From Lotus japonicus (lineage: Eukaryota; Streptophyta; Magnoliopsida; Fabales; Fabaceae): 64,000 nt of DNA. Positions 55,429 through 64,000 of this stretch are shown here, piece after piece. The position numbers were made by a program, and so were the translations under genes. The notes below the pieces were generated by a model. That model was given only the letters and a program-made list of their open reading frames with translations, was not told the origin of the DNA and made no database searches. Position 1 is the first letter of the stretch, and each line of letters begins with the position of its first letter. The DNA is taken from the NCBI RefSeq assembly GCF_012489685.1, contig NC_080041.1, forward strand, positions 29,191,780-29,255,779, written 5' to 3'.

Positions 55429-57803
55429 TGTAAGACCCTAACCTTACTTAAGAATTACTTAAGCGATTTATTGAATAAAAGTGAAGTTTCTAATGAAGTT
55501 TGATTTAATTGCTTTTCTGTCCGTGATCTTGTGTGAATTTTTGAGAGGTCTTAACGAATTTATTTGGAGAAGCTTCCTTCATGAGAGTTGTAGCTCTCTG
55601 AGTTAGCTAAATTATCTCGTTGGTTTCAGGTCATTCCGACCTCTGTAGCCCGAGATATTCATATTTTAGTGACGGAAGGTCAGGCTGTACTGTACTAGCG
55701 ATTTTGCTAGAAGGATTTTTTTCTTATTTCCGAATTTGGTCTTAAATTCAAGGGAAAGGGGTTTTACCTCGATTTATTTTTATTCTATTAATCAGTATTA
55801 GGAGGGTAATTAGTTGGGTTGGGCTTGGATCATTAAAAAGAAAAAGAAAAAACAAAACCCTAGCCCAAGGTTGTGTGTGTGCCGCCGGCTACACTAAAGG
55901 GAATAAGGGGGGAAATCCTTATTTTTCCCTTTTTGCAATCAGAAGTAGAAACCCCATGCTATTCACGTACCACACACAGCAAAGAGAAAAAGAGGAAAAG
56001 TGAGAAAGAAAGAGAGAAGGAGCGCGAGATCGAGGGAGAGGAAGAAGAGCGTGCGATCAAGGAGGAGAGAAAGGGAGAGATCGGTTGGGAGAGAGCAAGG
56101 AGAGGATCTGGAGAGCAGCTCTTGATCATCTTTTCATCTCAAAACTTTTGTTTTTCATCACCAAACTAGCAAGGTAAGGGCTGGTCTAGGTTGGGTAGTT
56201 GCCTAGGGTAATTGTCTTGATTTTTCATGAAAAGAAACATGATCTTGATGGTGTTGGCATGAGTTTTTGTGTTCATGATGCTTGCTGGAGTTTTTCTATG
56301 AGATACCATGCCCTACTATTCACTAATTGCTATACTTGCCATAGATCTTGATGATATGCGAAAATCACATGTATACTTGCTAAATTTGCCATGCGAAATA
56401 CTTGCCATAACATAATGGTTGAGATGTGATGAGTTCTGGAATTTTGATGATGAATATATGATGTTTGTTACTGGAAAATGGTCTAGGAGACCTGAACTTG
56501 AATGTTTGGAATTTAAATTTGAGGCAGAAGTGACGCTGCCAGTTTTCTGTACTGGACAGTGAACTTCGTGGCCCATTATCACCTAGTTTTGGTCTTCAAA
56601 TGAAAAAGTGGTAAACTAGAAATTTGTAGGATTTTAAATTAGCTTTCGAGACATGTGTAGAACGAAAATTTTGGGTTAAGAAATGAGTTCTGGAGATCGA
56701 TTTTAGTGATCGCTGTATCTGCTGTTTTTTTCCAGAAAATGAATGTGACACTCGATTTCAGAAAACTTGTGCCTATCTGTTATTTAGTTGGTTGTTCTTC
56801 GGAATTTTGAATATCTAGCTTACTGGTACTGTTTTGATGTGATTTGTTACTGGTTGGAATATTTCTGAGAAAGTCGCTCATCCAGCTGTAATTCCTTCTA
56901 CTGTTGATTATATTTCTTGTCGTTTATGTTTATCCCGACGTTGAACTGTTAAGACTCTAGGTTGACTCTAGAGCCTGTAACTAAGAGAATGTGATTAATC
57001 GCTTGCAAGTGAAACGAGAATAAATGGAACATAGGTCTAGGTGAGACTATGAACCATGAGAACGATGGTGCCGTTAGAGATAATACGGTAACTTGCACGC
57101 GAGGGAGATTTTGTGGATCATTGCGGCTCCACATGAACTGTGCATCTGCAGATGTACGAGATTGGCCAAGGAGTTTTGGTGGGTTGTGTGATGTAAGGAT
57201 GTGTTAGTCTAACTAACTAACTGTTATAAAAATTATCCCATAAGCGAATGATTTATTGTGTTTAATGATAAGGTTTGTGATCATGTTATTTTTGTGACGT
57301 GACCCTTGCACTACTTGTCTTTGTGTTATTTGTGGGGAGGGGGGGTAGATGGTCGTAAAGATAACAGCGACGACCCATTCTCGGGAGCTGATACTCCGTG
57401 ACGAGCCACTACCGGATGACGACTACACTTCTGATGAAGAGGAAGAAGATAAAGAGGAAGAAGCCAAGGAATAGGGTTGGGTTGAGAGACATCCATTTTC
57501 TCTTTGGGTTGAGAGTACCGAGTTCGGGAAGCATTGAACAATTATTTTGTTTTCATTTGCATAAATAAAGTTGATGTAATTTACTTCGGTTTTAGACGTA
57601 TGTTTCATGCCTATTTTATTTAATTCAAAAGTTTTGGGATGATGTTTACTTCCGCGAGATTTGTAAAGGTTAATCTTTCAAGAGTTTCGCAATTAATGAA
57701 CCTTTGTCATTAATTAAAGATTAATAATTGAATCGACGAAAATTCTTTACGAAAATTGGATTAATTGGTTACTGTGTGACACTCGAGAAATCGGGGCGTT
57801 ACA
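55429..57803 (+). mobile_element. Solo LTR F2 (2.4 kb), chromovirus type
   Basis: Starts TGTAAGACCCTAACC and ends AATCGGGGCGTTACA. The 5-bp duplication AACAG is at 55424-55428 and 57804-57808. It contains a GA-rich leader (55980-56110), a GATGAAGAGGAAGAAG stretch near 57435 and an AATAAA signal near 57563. The end resembles that of the 4-kb LTRs in the centre (AATCGGGGTGTTACA on their minus strand). No internal region, so a solo LTR. Confidence 0.88.
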
Positions 57804-57808
57804 AACAG

Positions 57809-57924
57809 AGGGTACGAAAATGGGTATTCAAGTTGCTATCCACGCAAGTATGGGGATGGGTACGAGTAATTTCTGAAAACGCGAGTATGAGGAGGGGTAC
57901 TATAGTACCCTGCCCATACCCTAC
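57809..57924. other. Short host stretch between two LTRs
   Basis: Repeats of GGGTA/GTATGGG type (GGTACGAAAATGGGTATTC, GTATGGGGATGGGTACG). It continues the sequence at 55395-55428 once F2 is removed. Confidence 0.5.
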
Positions 57925-59659
57925 TGATAAGTGCAATTTTTACGTATATTTCAATATCATTTTAGGCACTTATTTGACATGCATGCTTACATTGTTGATC
58001 GTTTTACCCCTAAAGTAGTTTATTTAGAAAATATTTAGATTTAGCATAAAAATAACACAAATACTATGTTTTTAATAGTTAATGTCTTATTTTGATGTAG
58101 GTATGAATTTGATGAAGAATCATAAAGAAAAACCTACTTCTGAAGGAAAGGTTTCGCTCAAGCGAGCCTTGATTTCACTCGAGCGAAGTAATGGTAGTTC
58201 TAAAGAATCCGATGAAAAAGAACTTCGCTTGAGCCAAGCTTGAGCGAGCTGAAAACAGAAAACCAAACTTTCTTGATGATTCACTCAAGCGAACAAGATT
58301 TCCTAATGCTAAAGTAATGTTTTCGCTCAAGCGAACTATGACTTGCTCGAGCGATTAAGGTTGTCCAGAATCCTTCAAAGTTAAGAATGGGACTTGTTCG
58401 ACCGAACTTAATCTCGCTCAACCGAAATTAAGACAGCTAGAAACTCTATAAATAGCTAGAACCTTCATTTTTTCGAGATCTCTTCCATTCTTCACAATTT
58501 TTCCTCTCAAAAACATTCTGAGGAGGTAGGGCTTCATGGAGGAAGGGTCCCTGGGCTAGGGTTGATGGAGTGGAGCTCCGGAGAACTGTAGAAACCATGA
58601 GAGGACCGTGACAACCTCTCGAAGGCCATCAAAGACTTGGGAAGGTATCTATGGTCATGGTTCTATCGTCGTTCTTATGAGTTTCATTTCTTCTATCGAT
58701 ATCCCTTGAATATGTTGTTTTCTATTTGTGTACCTAGATTCTATAGCTTGTTTCTTTTATTGTTGTATATTCATTCATTGGTGTAAATGGAAATCTTTCA
58801 TCTATGGTGTTTCTCTTTGTACTTAATGCTTTTAACAAATCAATTGATAATCATAAAGCTTCACTAATTTATAAATATATCGGAAGGTTGATATGAATGA
58901 GTGTGTTCTTAATTCAATGAAGGTAGAATGCCTATGTCCTAGGTCACATCATGTGTTAAAGTTTTACTTTCTGCACTTCAAGTATCAGCGATTTGTGTTA
59001 GATTTCTATGGACTAGCACGAGATCGGGAGATAATTGCAGGTCCTGTTCAAGAGAGAAACCACTCAATGAACTAGTTGTCTTAGGTTGAGTTTATCTTAG
59101 GTAGGAACAATAGTGGACTTCCACGTGACAGGTGGGGTTTGGAGTTCTAACAGGAGTTTCTGTGGTGACAACGAGGATTCGCAAGCCTAGGACACCTTGT
59201 CTTAGGATAGATTGGTTATTGGGAATGTCTTTGAGAGAGAATTTGTGTTGTATTGTTCCTTTTTGGTTTTCTAGATGGTAAGGGATTACGTCTAGGAATT
59301 CCAACTGATAGATTCACCTAGTCTAGATATAGTTAGGTGGATAGCTCTCGGCATCATAAATGAAATGAACCATTACAAAAGTGTTTTAGTTGAAAGAAAT
59401 TAGAGGATTAGATGAATGCATTCTAAATATGTTTTCTTCTTCGTTGTCTCTATAAAATTCCTTTTACTACTATCATTTATATTCAGGAACCATAAAAAAA
59501 AATTTATCAAACATCTTTCTATCCGCTCGAATCGATATTTAACTGTGGAACCGATGTTCACACAATTTTCCAGGATGATAAACTCGTATCTGCTTTACTA
59601 GAATTGAATCTTAAGGGTTTAGTTCCAAAGCAGTACATTCAAGGAAAAAACCTGTATCA
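57925..59659 (+). repeat. 5' LTR of an Athila/Ogre-like gypsy element
   Basis: Starts TGATAAGTGCAATTTTTACG and ends CCTGTATCAA, followed by a primer site. A TATA box (CTATAAATAG) is at 58446-58455. Just upstream, 58150-58430 holds about eight copies of a CGCTCAAGCGA-type motif in both orientations. No partner LTR lies in the window, so the element is truncated or continues elsewhere. Confidence 0.75.
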
Positions 59660-59663
59660 AATT

Positions 59664-59681
59664 TGGCGCCGTTGTCGGGGA
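59664..59681 (+). other. Primer binding site of the Athila/Ogre-like element
   Basis: TGGCGCCGTTGTCGGGGA, four bases after the LTR. This is the common plant Athila/Ogre primer site, differing from the E1/E2 site after TGGCGCCGT. Confidence 0.85.
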
Positions 59682-60250
59682 TTGTGTTTGTAAAGTTGGT
59701 GAAACTATTGGAATGTTAATTTGAATTGTAAGAAATGTAAATAGTGTAGATATTAAATATTTTGTTCTCATGTGTCAATTTCAATGATTTGTTCTCATTC
59801 TTAATGCTTGTTATAGCCTGATCACCTATAACATGATCTAAGATTTTGAATTTTGTGAATCAGATCTAGAATCAGACCTAGAATCAAACCCTAAACCCTT
59901 CTGTCGATGCCAAATTGATGAAAGATATTTTTTACCACTCTACTTGTCAAACTTAAATGATGGTTGCACAATAGTTCGATGTTTGTTTGTACATGAAAAT
60001 ATAAAAGAAAAGAAAGTAATATGATAGAGAAACAACAAGTATGAGAATTTGTTGGGATTAGATTTTATTGTTTGACCTTTGTGTGTTCTAGTGATTCAAA
60101 CACATACCATGTTCAAGCATATGATTCATCTACACCAATTCAACCCTACGTCATCGATGTCTCGCATGAGTGAATATTAATAACTCTCTACTCCTAAACA
60201 TTGATGTCTCACATGATTAAGAAAGAAAGTTATTATGAAGTTTGGGTGTT
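59682..60250. other. Short internal remnant of the Athila/Ogre-like element or unrelated DNA
   Basis: No gag frame is found after the primer site. AT-rich, with stops in all frames. The element is cut within a few hundred bases. Confidence 0.45.
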
Positions 60251-62290
60251 TAGTGGCTAACAAACCTAACCCTATTTCCAAAACATGTCATGCTTATTCT
60301 TAACTGTAAATGAATTTACATTCAGCCTTGAGCAAGTCAAGTACCCGAGGGTAAGAACGAAAGAACACAACCTACAAGACCTAACAAATAGAACCAGATT
60401 CAACAAGGAACCTATTATGCAATGACACCATAAATCCAATGTACTCCCTACGATTTCCACATCGAGGAACCAGGAGAAAGCAATGTATCGAGACCTACCC
60501 GAAACCTCAAATATAAATTCATAAAATCATTATGCAAGCTTTAACCAATAATGGTAAGCTCTATATCCCAAGGCTTTACCCTTATACCCGACTATACTAT
60601 TCGAGTCTTCCACGGTTCTTCAAGTTCTCATCTCTGACTCGTACATAAGTTAAGCTTCATCGAAGATTCTTCATCGCCTAATAGCGTAAAGCGCCTAGAC
60701 AACAAGTAGAAAACAGAAAGGGTTAACTCCATACAATCACTTCACATAAAAGAGAAAAACATGTTATTTGAATATAATACATGACATGGTAAGGAAGCTA
60801 TCAAAAAATAGATGACAACATATATCCAACAACATGAAATCAAACCACATATCAAACAAATTCAATATAAGTTCCCTGTAGTGCGATTGTACGCTACTAC
60901 TAAGATGATTCGATCCATAATGTCTTTTAAGACGGGGAAATCGCGTGGGACAAACACCACCTCATCGCCACTTTGAGCAATTCAAAACATTCCGAAGAAT
61001 GAGCTAACAATATAATCCAAAATAGATATCAACACAATCAACGCATAGAATCAAATCAAATATCAAAAAATCAACTGTCAGTGCCATATAATGCGACTAT
61101 ATGCTGCTACCTAGATATATCGATCAATAACATCTCGCAAAACGGGACAATAAGGTGGACAACACCACCTCATCGCCACTTATAGCATCACACAAGACGA
61201 GACAATCAGGTGGACAACACCACCGGATCACCGCTTAAGGTTCAAGCCCTATATGCCAAGTTAGTCAACAACATTACGTGACCCTACTAGACATTCAATC
61301 AACAATTTCAAATCAAATTATTAAGTCAGGATAATCACATGTTTATTCCAAATTTGAACAAGCATAAGTCAAATCAAATATGCTTAAGAATTAATCAAAT
61401 CAATATTAATAACAAATAGATCCCCATATAATTCACATCAAGCAAGTTATTGAACAGTTCATGTTATATGCGCAATAGGATAATCAAATAAGCCAACAAT
61501 ATTACTCAAAAACCCAAAACACATACAAAATAGTAAAGCATGCCAAATTCATAATCAAACGACAATCAACTGAACACATTCATCTCAAACGCAAGCTATA
61601 CAATTAAAGCATGAAAGACTCAATAACACTTCTATACTGAGTTACCCTTACCTTGGATTTCTCCTTCCAAGCTCGACATCAAAGTTCGATTCAAAATCAA
61701 GTTCCCGAACTCAGCTAGTTCCCTGAGGCGTCTTCCACCGTCGTGAAACCTCACAACATGCTAAAAAACATATTTCCTCAGCTCAACTCGCTCCATAAAA
61801 CATCATTGCTTAGACATTAAGAAACAATACAATCTAACAACACTAATCGAAACTGGAAAAGCTCAAAAACTCAAAGTTGATATTTTTCAAAACAGGTTTT
61901 GAATAGCTATAAATAATGCATTTACTAACAACTAATCCTTCAGGACTTAAGCAAGGTCAAGTCTTTAAGCGTAAAAAACGGTTGATAAAAAAATGGATTT
62001 ATGGCTCAGATTTCATATCTACGGCACAACAGCGAGAATCTAAGCGCATGGATAATGAATATGAAGCATATAGAAGGTGTAAAAGATATTTGAAAGAAGA
62101 AATGAAGCTAATCTAACAATTTATCAAAACGCTCCAAACTTTGAGCACAGAAAGACATGGAAAAAGACATGAGAAAGTAGAAAAGATTGCAAGGATGATG
62201 ATCCTTACCTCTGTGCCTATCCTATCCAGTGACATTGGAATCACGACGATCGGGCAAGAACTCGTGAAGTTCTTCGTCCCTCTTTCTCTC
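60250..62290 (-). mobile_element. Diverged chromovirus-type LTR fragment, minus direction
   Basis: The minus strand of 62130-62290 reads GGTAAGGATCATCATCCTTG and AAAGTAGAAAAG-complement sequence, matching F1 near 51825-51880. 61890-61990 also matches F1 near 52060-52170 in reverse. Only these parts are clearly alike; both ends are missing. A repeated motif (GTGGACAACACCACC, CATCGCCACTT) is seen twice or three times at 60950-61240. No gene. Confidence 0.55.
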
Positions 62291-62299
62291 TCTAACCCA

Positions 62300-62520
62300 C
62301 GACCCTCTTAGGAAATGAACATTTATTAGAATTGGACTTAGGATAATTATGAAATTAATTATATAAGTCATCAAAATAAAAATAAAATAGAAGTAAGAGC
62401 TTGATGGAGAAAACAACGACTCAAAGGAGGAACACATCATGATTCTCTCGAGAAAGTGACAGAAAAAGAGAATCAATAGAAAAAATCCACCGCAACAATT
62501 CGCTTCTAAAGTTTTTTTTA
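62300..62520. other. Spacer, nothing recognised
   Basis: AT-rich sequence between the minus-strand LTR fragment and the LINE. A minus-strand frame here is rich in Phe and Ile and looks like chance. Confidence 0.4.
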
Positions 62521-63977
62521 TTGTATAGAGAAATCCTTAGGGTTTAATTGTGAGCTACGGCATGCGCTCGAACCCCTCTGCTAGGGTTTCAGGGGCAGAT
62601 GGTTCGAGGTCGGCGGCGGCGGGTCAGGAGGGAGCGACGGTTGCTCGCGGCGGTGGCTACGTGGATGGCGAGATGGAAGGCGGAGATCTGGTTGGCGAAG
62701 CAGACGGTGTTCTAGGCGGATTCAACGGCGGAAGAAGGAGTTGTTACTCTGTTTTTATCGATGGGATTGAAGAAAAGGTTGATTACCTTCATCTTCGCCA
62801 TCTCTGCTCGAAGTTCGGTAAGGTTCTCAATCTCTTCGTCCAACGGCAGAGAAAGATTGGAAGGATTTTGCGTTTTGGCTTTGTGCGCTACGGGTTGCAA
62901 GAACAGGCGCTGAAGGTGATTTGAGGTCTGAATGGGTTTCGATTGGGGAACGCTTCCCTGGCGGTTTCCATGGCCAGGTCCCCTCAGGGTTGTGGTTCCT
63001 CCTCGAACGCTGATGGGTTTGGGCCTCAGGTCGTTTCTGCTCCTGGGCAGAGGTGCTATGGTTATACTCTTTCCTGGCGCGACGTTGCTTTGGGGCAGAA
63101 GAAGGCTATTGGGTTGAGTCCTTTTTCCGGGGATGAGTTAAGGATGTTGGATGGTGTGGGTTGTTTGGATGTAGAGGGGTCGAGATTTCCGAATTCGGTT
63201 CTCTTTCTAGAAATTTCAGTTGTGGAGTCCGTCTTGGATGTTGAAGGGAGCTGAGGAGTTTGGTCTGGCGGTGCTGATTCTGGGTGCGCGGTCTTTGATG
63301 CGGCTAGAGAGGAGTTTTGGCTGAGAGGTGGGTTAGGGGTTGTTGAGACGGAGGGTGCGGTTGTTGCACAGAGGGGTGCTTTTTCTGTTGCTTATCTTCT
63401 TGGCTTGCGGGGATTTTGGGAGAATGGCCTAGCTTTTCTTCTCCAAGGTCCCTCGGCTGGGAGATGGCCTCGTCTTCTTCCCTCTGGTCTCCGTTTCAGT
63501 TTGTCCCCTGCTCCCTCTCTTTTGTCGGTTTCTTTGGGCTCTAGGTGCGGGCGGTCGATGAGGATCCATCGCCCTTGCCGTCGCCGACTTCTTTTCCTTC
63601 TAGCGGTGGGCCCTACTTCATGAGTTTGAAAAAGACGTGGCTTCTTGGCAAAGTTTTGGGTCTTGAGTTTGAAGGAAGCGACGTTGAGGCTATTCGAGGT
63701 TTGGAAAATGTCTACGAAGATCATTTCAAAGCATGATCTTTGGTTTTTTCGGGCTATGGTTCTAGGAATTGTATAGGGTTTGTCTGTGGCTTTTTTCCTT
63801 GGTGCGGGTTTGTTTGTAATCCGGTTTTGATCCTTTTGTGCGGTCTAATTGGGTTTCCTTTGTGCGTCGTGGTGCCTTGTTTTTTTTTTGGGGTTTCCTG
63901 CGCTCCCTAAGGGTGCTGTCCTTAAGGGTTTTTTGTGGTCATTAATAGATATTCCTTTATCTTTCAAAACAAAAAAC
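62520..63977 (+). mobile_element. LINE (plant L1 type), internally deleted
   Basis: Begins with a GC-rich 5' part and an RRM-containing ORF1. It ends with GTGGTCATTAATAGATATTC, CTTTATCTTTCAAAACAAAA and a short A-rich tail, typical of plant LINE 3' ends from memory. The length (1.4 kb) is far below a full LINE (about 5-7 kb), and no reverse transcriptase or endonuclease motif is seen, so the centre is missing. Target duplication not found. Confidence 0.6.
62562..62924 (+). pseudogene. LINE ORF1 N-terminus with RRM domain
   Basis: The first ATG in frame is 62562 (MRSNPSARVSGADG). A Gly/Ala-rich start is followed by an RRM-like fold: CYSVFIDGIEEKVDYLHLRH and LRFGFVRYG correspond to the RNP2 and RNP1 strands. 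The frame stops at 62922 (TGA), right after ALKVI, then continues in frame with GLNGFRLG, so the stop is a late mutation within the domain. Plant L1 ORF1 proteins bind the element RNA with such an RRM. A further piece near 63620-63735 (MSLKKTWLLGKVLGLEFEGS) may be a later part of ORF1. A host RRM protein is the alternative. Confidence 0.55.
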
Positions 63978-64000
63978 TCTACTATTATTGTAATTTTCGA
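63978..64000. other. Flank after the LINE tail
   Basis: Only 23 bases remain after the A-rich tail; nothing can be said. Confidence 0.3.

Noticed and set aside
50989..57803. One complete LTR retrotransposon from F1 to the end of F2
   Set aside because: The starts TGTAACACCCAAG and TGTAAGACCC belong to different LTRs, no gag-pol lies between them, and the AACAG duplication belongs to F2 alone.
63392..63724. Arg/Lys-rich minus-strand frame in the LINE
   Set aside because: It overlaps LINE sequence whose plus strand carries ORF1-like pieces. No motif supports the minus frame.

Overview
The window is a stretch of plant nuclear DNA made almost entirely of transposable elements. I see no intact host gene. 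Plant origin is shown by the element types: Ty3/gypsy Tat-lineage and chromovirus-type LTR elements, a CACTA transposon, a Helitron with the usual plant 3' hairpin, Stowaway-type MITEs, a tRNA-derived SINE, a Sirevirus-like copia LTR, an Athila/Ogre-like LTR and a LINE with an RRM-type ORF1. The style fits a dicot, perhaps a legume, but the species is not determined by the sequence.

Left part (1-13510). Two nested inverted-repeat elements (231-740, with 295-660 inside). A 4.4-kb CACTA element follows (1018-5403, TSD ATA); it carries pieces of host genes on the minus strand, including an OCRE-motif protein with correct splice phases and a tau-class glutathione S-transferase C-terminus. Next comes a Helitron (5638-12783) with captured exons, one of them like ALDH7. 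Its right half contains Stowaway-type MITEs inserted in another MITE.

Centre (13511-48580). This is a set of nested insertions, readable from target-site duplications. The outermost element, E1, is a decayed Tat-lineage retrotransposon of about 8.7 kb once the insertions are removed. Three elements interrupt it: a 4.0-kb solo LTR (14975-18978, TSD ACACC) in the protease, a gag-only element with 4-kb LTRs (19093-40258, minus strand, TSD GGAGT) just downstream, and a Sirevirus-like solo LTR (45106-46313) in the 3' region. A second, nearly intact Tat element, E2 (28669-39228), lies inside the right LTR of the gag-only element. E2 has a gag-pol reading frame broken only by one stop codon. On the opposite strand between pol and the 3' LTR it has a two-exon gene of 836 codons with a coiled coil. 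E1 carries a decayed copy of that same antisense gene.

Right part (48581-64000). A SINE; a duplicated and deleted block of two chromovirus-type LTRs (49577-57803) that includes a 2.4-kb solo LTR with TSD AACAG; a GRF zinc-finger gene remnant; an Athila/Ogre-like LTR with its primer binding site (57925-59681); a minus-strand LTR fragment (about 60250-62290); and an internally deleted LINE (about 62520-63977).

Most worth following up: the conserved spliced antisense gene of E1/E2, a 37-nt stem-loop kept almost identical in both elements exactly where a polypurine tract is expected, the gag-only element with a 36-bp tandem array in its LTR, and the microhomology-bounded duplication at 49.6-56 kb.
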